From the NCBI GenBank assembly GCA_036395755.1, contig DASWCZ010000066.1, forward strand, positions 1-43,209: a DNA stretch of 43,209 nucleotides, in the 5' to 3' direction. Below the pieces are notes generated by a model. It was given only the letters and a program-made list of their open reading frames with translations, made no database searches and was not told the DNA's origin. Position numbers and translations under genes: made by a program. Each line of letters opens with the position of its first letter. Positions within the stretch are counted from its first letter, which is position 1. Origin of the DNA: Gp7-AA6 sp036395755. Its GTDB lineage: Bacteria; Acidobacteriota; Thermoanaerobaculia; UBA5066; Gp7-AA6. This document shows positions 20,805 through 28,920 of this stretch, one piece after another.

Positions 20805-21269
20805 ATGAGAAACCGGATCATCACTGGACTCGCGGCCGTCGCGTGCGCGAGCCTGGTCGCGTGCTCGACCGTCGCGACGCTCGGCACCGACTCGAACACG
20901 GCGTTGAAGGAGCTGACGGCCGTGCGCCAGACCCGCGATCAGCTCTACGCGAGCAAGGACCTCGCGGGACTCTCGAAGTACCACGCGCCGAATCTTCGGG
21001 CGAAGCTTGCCGACGGAACCCTTCTCAACCGCGCCGGATACGAGGCTATTCTGCAGAAGGAGATGGATGCCGGCGTCGCCGCGCCTTCGCACATCACGCA
21101 GCTCTCGCAGGAAGAGACCGGTTACGTCGCGGTCGTGGAGGGACCAGGCGTGGCGGTGCGCGAGACCTGGACGAAGACGGGCGACGGCTGGAAGTTGAAG
21201 TCCGTCGAGGAAGTCCCGGATCCTTCGGCGATCGCGGCGAAGAAGTACGACCACAAGCGACAGAGCTGA
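20805..21269 (+). CDS. lipoprotein, NTF2/SnoaL-like
   Basis: The 154-residue protein has a lipoprotein signal peptide, MRNRIITGLAAVACASLVAC, with LVAC as the lipobox. The mature part (SNTALKELTAVRQTRDQLYA, TLLNRAGYEAILQKEM, VAVRETWTKTGDGWKLKSVEEV) has the strand-helix pattern and closing WKLKSVEE strand of NTF2-like domains. No active site is recognisable. It would sit on the outer face of the inner membrane or in the outer membrane. A GAGGGAGGTCTC region precedes ATG 20805. It is monocistronic and convergent with the M61 gene. Confidence 0.8.
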   Translation: MRNRIITGLAAVACASLVACSTVATLGTDSNTALKELTAVRQTRDQLYASKDLAGLSKYHAPNLRAKLADGTLLNRAGYEAILQKEMDAGVAAPSHITQLSQEETGYVAVVEGPGVAVRETWTKTGDGWKLKSVEEVPDPSAIAAKKYDHKRQS

Positions 21270-21316
21270 GAAAGCGAAGCGGCGCGCCGCGGAGCTTCGA
21301 GCCGACTCGGGACAGG

Positions 21317-23233
21317 CTACCTCTTCTGTTTCGTCGTCTTCGGCGGGGCCGCGGGAGCGGAAGCGGCAGGGCGGATGATCTCTGAAAGCAGGTCGGGACG
21401 CGAAGCGTCTCGCTCGAGATGCGGGTATTTCTCCCCCCCGGAGTAATCGAGACGACAGCTTTGGAAAAACTCTCCGTTCTCCACCAGCAGATCGATCGAG
21501 TGCCGGGATTTCGTCGCCTTGATGGCCTCGCGCAACCCCTCGCGACTCCAGCGCCGGCCGTTGACCGCGACGAGCTTCATGCCCGGCGACACTCCTGCAG
21601 CCGCCGCCGGCGATCCGGGCAGCACGTCGGGGATCCGTCCATCCTCGCCGACGGAGACGCCGATCGCGTAACGGACGTCGGTGAAGCGCCGGACTTCCTC
21701 GGCCGCCTTCTGCATTTTCGGAACGCTCTCGTTGTAAGTCAGCTTCCAGCCCGTGGCGGCGACCCCCGCGAGCGGAGCGCCGCGGCCGGTCTTCTCGAGC
21801 CGAGACTTCCAGAACCCGCGCCAATCGTACGGCGCCACCGCGTTCAATCCCGCGACGATGTCGTCGAAGGAATAAGGGACGACCTTGGGTGGTCCGCTCT
21901 GCCCGCCGTGGAACGCGCGGCAGAAGTCGTCGAGGCTCCTGATCCGCTTTGTCTGCGCCCGGATGACGGTGTCCGCTTCGAGCCAGAGCAGCTCGCTCTC
22001 CGGATAGAAGTCCACGCCGCGCCTCCAGGAGTACCCGTCCGAGCGCGCCGCGTAGAGAACCTGCGCGGCCACGGCCGTGTCCTGGAGGGGGCGCCATTGC
22101 CTCCCTTCCTGGTGGTCCATCTCGGCCGCCGTCAGCGCGAGCGCTTCCCGGTACTGCTCGGCGGTCAGCAGGCCGGAGCGGGCGGCCAGGATCTGTCCCA
22201 GGTACTCGGTCAGGCCCTCGTACACCCAGAGCAGATCGCCGTGCATCGGCTCCTGGAAGCTCCCGATGGCCAGGTCCGCCGGACGGCGATACTTTCCGTT
22301 CCAGGAGTGGGTCATCTCGTGGGGAAGCAGACCCGCCATGATCTTGCGGCGGTCGTCGTCGATCAGGGAGCGCTCGTCGACGCGGTCGTCGCTCGACTCG
22401 TGGTGCTCCAGGCCGAAGTGCGCTGTGTGGTCGGAAAGCGTCAGCAGGAAGTCATAGTGGCGGTAGTGTCGGGCGCCGAAGAGGGCTCCCGTTTCGGCCA
22501 CGAGCGAACGGTACTTCGCCGTCAGCTCGGTGCTCATCGCCAGGGCCGCCTCGCTGTCGGCCGCGATGTCGAGGCGGTGGACCGGAAAGCCGGCACCGAG
22601 CGTCACCGTCTTGAAGTGCGCTCCCGCCAGCACGGGCGAGTCCACGAGCGTCGTCAGCGACACGGGCGCGAAGCGGACGCCGTCGGAAGACTCCTTCTCG
22701 ACGTCCAGGGCGGTCGCGTACTTCCATCCGGCGGGGAGCTTCAGCGCCGCGGCGAAGCGGATCTCGTCCGCCTTTGCGCCGGCGGGATAGAGCAGGACCT
22801 GGTTCCAGGAGACAAGGGTGAGCCGGGCGGTGGCGGACGAGCCGGAGGAAAAGCCCCCGGCCTCGGCGGGGGAGAGATAGTCCAAAGAGGCTTCTATCGA
22901 GGATGCGCCCGGGGGGACGTCCACGTGGAAGAGGTACATGTCGGCGGAGTCCCGTCTCCACGGGAGCGGCTTGCCGACGGCCGAGAACTTCAACCCCGCC
23001 AGGTCGGCGATCGGTCCCGTCGGGCCATGCTCGCCCGGAATCCACTTCGGATAGGCGAGGGTGAGCGGTCCGGGAGAGGCGGGCAGGGAGAGACGGGCAT
23101 GAAAGATCTTTCGCGGCGCCTCGCTCGCGTCCACCTCGAGCGCGATGAGCGCCTGTTGCGCCGGCAGATGCGCTGACCCGACCAGCAGGACCACGACGCA
23201 GAGTCCCTTCGCCATCGCGCGCGAAACCATCAT
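21317..23233 (-). CDS. secreted M61-family glycyl aminopeptidase with PDZ domain
   Basis: The 638-residue enzyme has a signal peptide (about residues 1-25), an N-terminal beta domain (LPASPGPLTLAYPKWIPGEHGPTGP) and the zinc site HEMTHSWNGKYRRP, where HExxH supplies two ligands. The glutamate in WVYEGLTEYLG is the probable third. A PDZ domain near 540-600 (LPGSPAAAAGVSPGMKLVAVNG) and an Ala/Pro/Lys-rich tail end the protein. M61 enzymes remove N-terminal Gly or Ala from peptides. GAGGGG is seven bases before the ATG at 23233. With the S9 and DUF885 enzymes it forms a set of exported peptidases. Confidence 0.95.
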   Translation of the reverse strand: MMVSRAMAKGLCVVVLLVGSAHLPAQQALIALEVDASEAPRKIFHARLSLPASPGPLTLAYPKWIPGEHGPTGPIADLAGLKFSAVGKPLPWRRDSADMYLFHVDVPPGASSIEASLDYLSPAEAGGFSSGSSATARLTLVSWNQVLLYPAGAKADEIRFAAALKLPAGWKYATALDVEKESSDGVRFAPVSLTTLVDSPVLAGAHFKTVTLGAGFPVHRLDIAADSEAALAMSTELTAKYRSLVAETGALFGARHYRHYDFLLTLSDHTAHFGLEHHESSDDRVDERSLIDDDRRKIMAGLLPHEMTHSWNGKYRRPADLAIGSFQEPMHGDLLWVYEGLTEYLGQILAARSGLLTAEQYREALALTAAEMDHQEGRQWRPLQDTAVAAQVLYAARSDGYSWRRGVDFYPESELLWLEADTVIRAQTKRIRSLDDFCRAFHGGQSGPPKVVPYSFDDIVAGLNAVAPYDWRGFWKSRLEKTGRGAPLAGVAATGWKLTYNESVPKMQKAAEEVRRFTDVRYAIGVSVGEDGRIPDVLPGSPAAAAGVSPGMKLVAVNGRRWSREGLREAIKATKSRHSIDLLVENGEFFQSCRLDYSGGEKYPHLERDASRPDLLSEIIRPAASAPAAPPKTTKQKR

Positions 23234-23283
23234 TGTTCAACCCCTCGAGCCGAAAGCTTACTTCGGGCTACACTCCTGCCTCT

Positions 23284-23344
23284 GTCATTCCGAGCGCGCA
23301 GGGCTCCTCGAGTCCGAGAGATCCTTCGCTGCGCTCAGGATGAC
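23284..23344. repeat. interspersed palindromic repeat, GTCATTCCGAGCG type, copy 2
   Basis: This 61-bp element opens GTCATTCCGAGCGCGCAG and closes TTCGCTGCGCTCAGGATGAC. It is the same family as 6211-6284 in opposite orientation. The stop of the DUF885 gene (TGA, 23337-23335) lies inside it, within TCATCCTGA on the minus strand. Confidence 0.8.
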
Positions 23345-24699
23345 GACGCGCCCTGCGGCCGCTTCGTCAGCTGCGAGGGAAGTCTCGGCGACGACAGCAG
23401 CATCGCGAACACTTCCCAGCGCTTCGCGGGATGGTCCGGCGTCCCGCCCTGCGACTCGACGAACTTCCGAACGATGTCCTTCCCCAGGTTGTAATTGATC
23501 ACGTAGCTCCGGTATTGGTCGATGAACCGCACCCGCTGCTCCGCGCGATCCCGGGGGTACAGGGCGTAGTCCGAGAGCCACCGCGCGGCCGCGGTGGCGT
23601 CGATCTCTCCGTTCAAGTAACGGCGCGCCGCTTCGTTTCCAGCGTACGCCAGCCGATCGAGGATCTGGCGCACGCGCTCGAACTCCTCCGCCCGCGCCGG
23701 GTCGAGTCCCGCCAGGGGATACAATCTCGCCTTCTCGTACTCGACGCGCTCCCGGCCGGGAAATGCCATCTCGATCCCGAAGTTCGCGCTTCCTTCGGCG
23801 ATCAGCGACTGCGGCGAGAAGAGCGGATAGACGCTGTACTCGACCCATCCGCGATCCCGTACCAGGTTCTTCTCGAGAAGCGTGTTGTAGACGTGATGAC
23901 CCGGGTATCCCTCGTGGCACGCGAGGTCGATCGCGCGGTCGATCGTGATCGGCAGGTCCGTGTTGACCTGGATCAGGCTCCTGTAGGTGCCCTGGTACCA
24001 GTTGTAGCCGCTCCATGACTTGCCGGTAACGTACTCGACCGTGAAGCTCTCTCCCGGCGGCAGCGCGATGTGCCGAAGCGTCCGATTCCGGCATTCGGCG
24101 ATCGCCGCGCGGAAGACGCCGTCCACCTTGTCCTTCGGAATCGTGAAGTCCTTCCGGAACGCCTCGTAGCGCTCGACGAGGCTCGCGGAGCCTCCGCGTC
24201 CGGGAAGCGCGCGACCGAGCTCCTCGCGGATCTCGCGGAAGTGCTCTTCCGTGTTCACCGGCGCGACCGCGTCGTACAGCGCCTGAGATTCCTCGTCGAA
24301 CGAGAGCCGCTTGCCTCCGAGCACCGCGACGCACGTCGAGAGCGCCTGGAGCTGCCGCATGAGATAGGCGCGCCGCAGACGGAGCATTTCGTCCGCCGGC
24401 TCTCGGAGCGACTGGATTCGCGCGATGAGAGCGTTGGCCTCGGCTGCGATCGCGAGGAGCGGCTTCCGGGCCGCTTTGGCTTCTGTCTTCCATTCGGCAG
24501 GTCCGTAGAAAGCGTCGACGTAGTCCTTGTCGTGCTGGCCGACAGCCAGGACGAGCTTCACGTACGCCGGGGCGATGTCGTTCATTTGCGAGAGAAGAAT
24601 AGATTGATCGGCGGGGCTCAAAGACGCGCCGTGCGTTGCGCGGGCGGTGGCGAGAACGGAGCCGACCAGGAGAACCGCGAGGCAGCTCCGCGTTCGCAT
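23335..24699 (-). CDS. secreted DUF885-like zinc peptidase
   Basis: The 454-residue protein has a signal peptide (MRTRSCLAVLLVGSVLATARATHGA) and the motif DLACHEGYPGHHVYN near residues 265-280. That is the HExxxHH-type metal site of DUF885 peptidase-like proteins. IAEGSANFGIEMAFPGRE follows, with a likely third ligand. Family members are about 450-600 residues; this one is short. Activity is inferred from the fold. ATG 24699 is chosen for the signal sequence, although the frame is open further upstream across the divergent gene. The final KRPQGASSS and stop are partly encoded by a dispersed repeat. Confidence 0.88.
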   Translation of the reverse strand: MRTRSCLAVLLVGSVLATARATHGASLSPADQSILLSQMNDIAPAYVKLVLAVGQHDKDYVDAFYGPAEWKTEAKAARKPLLAIAAEANALIARIQSLREPADEMLRLRRAYLMRQLQALSTCVAVLGGKRLSFDEESQALYDAVAPVNTEEHFREIREELGRALPGRGGSASLVERYEAFRKDFTIPKDKVDGVFRAAIAECRNRTLRHIALPPGESFTVEYVTGKSWSGYNWYQGTYRSLIQVNTDLPITIDRAIDLACHEGYPGHHVYNTLLEKNLVRDRGWVEYSVYPLFSPQSLIAEGSANFGIEMAFPGRERVEYEKARLYPLAGLDPARAEEFERVRQILDRLAYAGNEAARRYLNGEIDATAAARWLSDYALYPRDRAEQRVRFIDQYRSYVINYNLGKDIVRKFVESQGGTPDHPAKRWEVFAMLLSSPRLPSQLTKRPQGASSS

Positions 24700-24720
24700 C
24701 GGCGAAGGATAATGCCGACC

Positions 24721-25686
24721 ATGAAAGCCATCCGAGTGGACGCGCCGGGCGGCCCGGAAGCGATGCGACTCGCCGACGTCCCCGATCCGCAACCGCGCGA
24801 CGGCGAAGCATTGGTTCACATCGACGCGGCCGGCGTCAACTTCATCGATGTCTACCACCGCACTGCCGCCTACTCGCTCCCTTTTCCGCTGGTGCCGGGC
24901 GTGGAGGGCGCGGGCACGGTCGTCGCCGTCGGCGACGGGGTCACGGAGGTCGCCGTCGGCGATCGCGTGGCCTTCTCCTCCGGCTCGGGAACTTATGCCG
25001 AGCTCGTCTCGGTCCCGGCGGCCCGGCTCGTTCCCATCCCGCAGGGCGTTTCCACGAAGCAGGCGGCGTCCGCGATGCTCCAGGGAATGACCGCGCATTA
25101 CCTGGCGACGTCCACCTTCGCCTTGAAGCCGGGCGACACCTGCCTCGTGCACGCCGCGGCCGGAGGAGTGGGACTTCTTCTCTCCCAGATCGCGAAGCTT
25201 CGCGGCGCGCGCGTCATCGGGACGGTCTCCACGGAAGAGAAGGGAGAGATCGCGCGCGAAGCGGGCGCCGAGACGATCCTCTACACGAAAGAGGACTTCG
25301 CCGCCGCGGTGCGGCGGATGACCGGAGATGCCGGCGTCCAGGTCGTCTACGACGGCGTCGGCCGCGAAACGTTCGAGAGGAGCCTCGACTCCCTCGCCCT
25401 GCGCGGGACGATCGTCCTGTTCGGGCAGTCGAGCGGCGCCGTCCCGCCGATCGATCCCCAGATCCTGAACAAAAAGGGCTCGCTCTATCTGACCCGCCCG
25501 TTCATCGGGCACTATACGCACACGCGAGAGGAGCTTCTGTCGCGGGCCGGCGAGGTCCTCGGCTGGATCGCGGGGGGGAAGCTGAAAATACGGATCTTCC
25601 GCGAGTTTCCGCTCTCCGAGGCGGCCGAGGCACATCGACTCCTGGAATCGCGCCGGACGACCGGGAAGCTGCTGCTGATCCCCTGA
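24721..25686 (+). CDS. zinc-free MDR-family quinone oxidoreductase
   Basis: The 321-residue medium-chain reductase reads MKAIRVDAPGGPEAMRLADVPDP, then HIDAAGVNFIDVYHRTAAY, PLVPGVEGAGTVVAVGDGV and the nucleotide-binding site VHAAAGGVGLLLSQIAKLRGARVIGT. The AAGGVG(L) motif and absence of zinc-binding Cys residues place it with NADPH:quinone reductases (Qor type), which reduce quinones to detoxify them. ATG 24721 matches the family start; an in-frame ATG at 24712 is too near AAGGA. It is divergent from the DUF885 gene, and its stop abuts the stop of the convergent rhodanese gene. Confidence 0.92.
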   Translation: MKAIRVDAPGGPEAMRLADVPDPQPRDGEALVHIDAAGVNFIDVYHRTAAYSLPFPLVPGVEGAGTVVAVGDGVTEVAVGDRVAFSSGSGTYAELVSVPAARLVPIPQGVSTKQAASAMLQGMTAHYLATSTFALKPGDTCLVHAAAGGVGLLLSQIAKLRGARVIGTVSTEEKGEIAREAGAETILYTKEDFAAAVRRMTGDAGVQVVYDGVGRETFERSLDSLALRGTIVLFGQSSGAVPPIDPQILNKKGSLYLTRPFIGHYTHTREELLSRAGEVLGWIAGGKLKIRIFREFPLSEAAEAHRLLESRRTTGKLLLIP

Positions 25687-26055
25687 CTACTGCTCGGTCG
25701 GGTACCCGAGCTCCTTCCAGCGCTTCCAGCCGCCGTCCATCGAGACGACGTTCCGATAGCCCATCTTCATGAGCGTGTCGGCCGCGAGCGCCGAGCGATA
25801 GCCGCCGCCGCAATAGAGAATGATCTCCTCGTTCCGGTTCGGGATCGCGCGCTCGATGTCTCTCTCGATGACTCCCTTACCCATGTGCATGGCGCCCAGA
25901 GCGCGCCCGCGCTCCCACTCGTTGTCTTCGCGGACGTCGATCAGGTGGAAGCGATCTCCCGTCTCCTGTCGTCGCCGGACGTCCTCCGGGGTCGTCTCGC
26001 GGACCCGGGTCTTCGCGTCGTTGACGATGTCGAGAAAGCCTTTCGAGTGTTCCAT
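25687..26055 (-). CDS. rhodanese-domain sulfurtransferase
   Basis: The 122-residue single-domain rhodanese contains TPEDVRRRQETGDRFHLIDVREDNEWERGRA and the active loop YCGGGYRSALAADTL, with Cys as the persulfide-carrying residue. It ends GGWKRWKELGYPTEQ. It would move sulfur from thiosulfate or a persulfide to a thiol acceptor in the cytoplasm. GGGAGA precedes ATG 26055, and the gene starts 14 bases after the GAPDH stop, so it is probably the last gene of the operon beginning at 28890. A longer reading to 26130 lies inside the GAPDH gene and is rejected. Confidence 0.93.
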   Translation of the reverse strand: MEHSKGFLDIVNDAKTRVRETTPEDVRRRQETGDRFHLIDVREDNEWERGRALGAMHMGKGVIERDIERAIPNRNEEIILYCGGGYRSALAADTLMKMGYRNVVSMDGGWKRWKELGYPTEQ

Positions 26056-26069
26056 GCGTTTCTCTCCCG

Positions 26070-27077
26070 TCAATCTCCCAGCGCTGCCAGCCGGACGATG
26101 AGATCCACCACGCGGTTCGAGTATCCCCACTCGTTGTCATACCACGAGACGACCTTCACGTAGCCGTCTCCGCTGGCCTTGGTCGAGAGGGCGTCGAAGA
26201 TCGAAGAGTTCGGATTGCCGATGATGTCACTCGACACGAGAGGGACTTCGCTGTACTCGAGAATTCCGCGAAGAGGGCCTTCCGCGGCGCGCCGCATCGC
26301 GTCGTTGACTTCGCTCGCCGCCGCTCTTTTCTTCAACCGGCAGGAGAGATCCACCACCGACCCGTCCGGCACCGGCACGCGCATCGCCATCCCGTCGAGC
26401 TTCCCCTGGAGCTGCGGCAGCACCTTGCCGACAGCGCGGGCCGCCCCGGTCGTCGTCGGGATGATGTTCTCGGCGGCCGCGCGGCTGCGCCGGAGGTCCT
26501 CGTGTGGCACGTCGGCCAGCCGCTGGTCGTTCGTGTAGGCGTGGACCGTCGTCATGAACCCCTCCTCGATGCCGAACTCGTCATCGAGCACCATCGCGAT
26601 CGGCGCGAGGCAGTTCGTCGTGCAGGAGGCGTTCGAGACGATCCGGTGCTTCGGGGAGAGCGTGCGGTCGTTGACCCCGACGACGATCATCGCGTCGACC
26701 TCGTCCTTCGGCGGGACGGTCAGGATGACCCGCTTCGCGCCTGCCGAGAGGTGCTTCGCGAGCTTTTCGCGGGTCAGCAGGACGCCGGTCGACTCGACCA
26801 CGATCTCGACGCCGAGCTTCCCCCACGGGATCTGCACCGGGTCCTTCTCCGCGGTCATGACGATCTTTCGGCCGTCGACGTACATCGCGTCCGCGTCCGC
26901 GGAGACCTCGCGGTCGAAGACGCGCATCACCGTGTCGTACTTCAGGAGATAGGCAAGGTGTGCATTGTCGAAGAGATCGTTCACCGCGACGACGTCGATG
27001 TCGTCGCGGTCCGAAAGGATGCGGAACACGGAGCGACCGATCCGGCCGAATCCGTTGATGCCGACAGGGATGGTCAT
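26070..27077 (-). CDS. gap: glyceraldehyde-3-phosphate dehydrogenase
   Basis: The 335-residue enzyme is a standard type I GAPDH: GINGFGRIGRSVFR for NAD binding, SNASCTTNCLAP with catalytic Cys152, TTVHAYTNDQ with the catalytic His, MRVPVPDGSVVDL with the phosphate-binding Arg, and SWYDNEWGYSNRV. It oxidises glyceraldehyde-3-phosphate to 1,3-bisphosphoglycerate. AVNDLFD indicates NAD use. ATG 27077 overlaps the stop of the upstream GAPDH-like gene by four bases, so the intact enzyme is translationally coupled to its altered paralogue. No phosphoglycerate kinase follows; rhodanese does. Confidence 0.96.
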   Translation of the reverse strand: MTIPVGINGFGRIGRSVFRILSDRDDIDVVAVNDLFDNAHLAYLLKYDTVMRVFDREVSADADAMYVDGRKIVMTAEKDPVQIPWGKLGVEIVVESTGVLLTREKLAKHLSAGAKRVILTVPPKDEVDAMIVVGVNDRTLSPKHRIVSNASCTTNCLAPIAMVLDDEFGIEEGFMTTVHAYTNDQRLADVPHEDLRRSRAAAENIIPTTTGAARAVGKVLPQLQGKLDGMAMRVPVPDGSVVDLSCRLKKRAAASEVNDAMRRAAEGPLRGILEYSEVPLVSSDIIGNPNSSIFDALSTKASGDGYVKVVSWYDNEWGYSNRVVDLIVRLAALGD

Positions 27078-28102
27078 CGCGGGGCCGCCGCCTTCCGATC
27101 GAGCTCGGTGAAGCGGTCGATCAGCTCCACAGCCCGGTGCGCGTAGCCGTAGCCCGAGTCGTACCAGGAGATGGTCTTGGAGACTTTTTCGCCGAGCACC
27201 ATCGTGGCCAGGGAGTCGAAGGTGCTCGACCAGGAGGACCGGGCGACGTCGCTCGAAACGATCGGGTCCAACTCGAACTTGAGGACGTTCCTCCATCGCT
27301 CGGTCGCAGCGGCGGTGCGTACGACCTCGTTGACGGCGACGGGCGTGACCTTGCGCGAATGCCAGCAGACGAGGTCCACCGCCGAGCCGTTTCGCACCGG
27401 TACCGCGACCGCGGAACCGGTCACGCGTCCCGCGAGCGATGGAACGACCTCCATCACCATCGCGGGGGAGCGGGACTCCTGCGGAATGATGTTCTCCGCC
27501 GCCGCGCGACCGCGGCGCATGTCCTCGGCCGGCACGTCTGCGAGCCGGTGCTGGCTCGTGTACGAGTGGACTGTCGTGTAGAGCGCTCGCTCGATGCCGA
27601 AGGCCTCGTGGAGGATCTTGGCAATCGGCGCGAGGCAGTGGACGGTCGACGAGGCGTTCGAGACGATCCGGTGGCGGCTGTCGAGCTCTCCGTCGTTGAC
27701 GCCCCGGACCACGGTCAAGTCCGGAGCCTCCAGCGGCGGAGCGCAGGCGATGACCCGCTTCGCGCCCGCGCGCAGATGGGCCTCGAGCTCGGAACGCGTG
27801 CGCCCGCGCGAGGTCGCCTCGAGGACCGTGTCGACGCCGAGCTCGCCCCAGGCCACGGGACCCTGGTCCTTCCCGGTGATCATGCGGATCTGCTTTCCGG
27901 CGACGTACAGGTGTCCCTCGCGGATCGAGACTTCGTCGGGGAAGCGGCCGAGAAGCGTGTCGAACTTGAGCAGGTACTCGAGCGGCTCGGGGGCATTCCA
28001 GTCGCTGATCGCCGCGATCCGGACGTCGTCTCTGTTGTAGAGGAGCCGGAAGAGGTTCCGCCCGATCCTCCCGAAGCCGAAGAGCCCGACGACCGCAGTC
28101 AC
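27074..28102 (-). CDS. GAPDH paralogue lacking catalytic Cys
   Basis: The 342-residue protein keeps the GAPDH frame from LFGFGRIGRNLFRLLYNRDD to SWYDSGYGYAHRAVELI, but key residues differ. The active-site segment is SNASSTVHC: Ser replaces catalytic Cys152 (codon TCG, 27649-27647), while the second Cys is kept. The catalytic His is retained (TTVHSYT). The phosphate-binding Arg region reads AVAVPVRNGS instead of AMRVPVPDGS, and YDNEWGY has become YDSGYGY. It should bind NAD but not form the thiohemiacetal, so a regulatory, scaffolding or new enzymatic role is likely. GTG 28102 overlaps the hydrolase stop (GTGA). The reading frame is intact, arguing against a pseudogene. Confidence 0.9.
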   Translation of the reverse strand: MTAVVGLFGFGRIGRNLFRLLYNRDDVRIAAISDWNAPEPLEYLLKFDTLLGRFPDEVSIREGHLYVAGKQIRMITGKDQGPVAWGELGVDTVLEATSRGRTRSELEAHLRAGAKRVIACAPPLEAPDLTVVRGVNDGELDSRHRIVSNASSTVHCLAPIAKILHEAFGIERALYTTVHSYTSQHRLADVPAEDMRRGRAAAENIIPQESRSPAMVMEVVPSLAGRVTGSAVAVPVRNGSAVDLVCWHSRKVTPVAVNEVVRTAAATERWRNVLKFELDPIVSSDVARSSWSSTFDSLATMVLGEKVSKTISWYDSGYGYAHRAVELIDRFTELDRKAAAPR

Positions 28103-28890
28103 GAAACGGAATCTATCGCGTCGAGGAAGCGCCTCCAGACGGACAGATACTCTTCTCCACCCGCCAGAGAGGTTTCGTTGTGCCCCGCGCCGGGAACGAC
28201 CAGGAGCTCTTTCGGCGGCTTCGCGAGCTCGAAGAGCCGCCGCGCGTGCGCGACGGGAGCGATCTCGTCCAGGGCAGCAGCGACGAAGAGCTTGGGAGGA
28301 ACGACCCGGGCGATCTTCGACGCGGTGTCGTAGCGGGATCGGACCAGGAAGCGGGGCACGAACGGGTAGTGCTCGCGGGCGAGCGCCGGCACCGAGAGGA
28401 AAGGCGTCTCGAGAGCGACTCCGGAGGGCCCTCCGGAGGGGGACCTGACGGTCCCCCGATCTCCCTGGAGCGCGAGCGCGACCTCGACGGCGACCGCGCA
28501 GCCGAGCGACTCGCCGAAGAGCACGATCCGCTCCGCCGGAAAACCGCGCTCGACTGCCGCGTCGTAGATCGCGAGCCCATCGCGGTAGAGACCCGCTTCG
28601 GAAGGGTGTCCCGCCGACCGGCCGTAGCCGCGGTAGTCGACGAGGAAGAGATCGACGCCGAGGCTCTCGACGAAGAGCTTCGCGCGGTCCAGTCGATGGC
28701 TGACGTTGCCGGCGTTTCCGTGGAAGAGGAGGAGGACCCTGTCGCCGCGGCCGTGGACCCACCAGCCGTGGAGACGCACGCCGTCGGAGGCGATCGGCGA
28801 GAGCTCTTCCGAGCGCAGACCGTAGTCAGCGGGGAAGGCGTCGAGGCGCCGGAGCGGGAAGTAGAGAAGACGGTCTTCCAGGAAGCTCAT
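28099..28890 (-). CDS. alpha/beta hydrolase (ABHD12/13-like)
   Basis: The 263-residue hydrolase shows LLLFHGNAGNVSHRLDR with the oxyanion region, VDYRGYGRSAGHPSEAG, the nucleophile elbow LFGESLGCAV, the Asp segment FVAAALDEIAPVAHARRL and the His in VPGAGHNETS. A short N-terminal hydrophobic segment may associate with the membrane. Relatives hydrolyse esters or act on lipids. The segment GDRGTVRSPSGGPSGV between the nucleophile helix and VALETPF is an insertion encoded by a double palindrome at 28419-28457. It is the first gene of the coupled operon with GAPDH-like, GAPDH and rhodanese. Confidence 0.9.
   Translation of the reverse strand: MSFLEDRLLYFPLRRLDAFPADYGLRSEELSPIASDGVRLHGWWVHGRGDRVLLLFHGNAGNVSHRLDRAKLFVESLGVDLFLVDYRGYGRSAGHPSEAGLYRDGLAIYDAAVERGFPAERIVLFGESLGCAVAVEVALALQGDRGTVRSPSGGPSGVALETPFLSVPALAREHYPFVPRFLVRSRYDTASKIARVVPPKLFVAAALDEIAPVAHARRLFELAKPPKELLVVPGAGHNETSLAGGEEYLSVWRRFLDAIDSVS
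28419..28457. repeat. double palindrome inside the hydrolase gene
   Basis: A perfect 20-bp palindrome occupies 28419-28438 and an 8-bp stem with TGAC loop (GGGGGACC...GGTCCCCC) occupies 28438-28457. Together they encode the Gly/Ser/Pro-rich insertion of the hydrolase in frame. The two hairpins could form in the mRNA. Confidence 0.8.
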
Positions 28891-28920
28891 GAGCTAGGCT
28901 GCCGCGGGAGGATAAGGCGC

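Noticed and set aside
24700..25635. N-terminal extension of the DUF885 protein
   Set aside because: The frame is antisense to the quinone oxidoreductase gene, and a clear signal peptide begins at 24699.
27074..28102. GAPDH-like gene as erythrose-4-phosphate dehydrogenase
   Set aside because: That family also uses the catalytic Cys, which is Ser here.
28419..28457. Intrinsic terminator within the hydrolase gene
   Set aside because: No T tract follows on either strand and it lies mid-gene in an intact reading frame.
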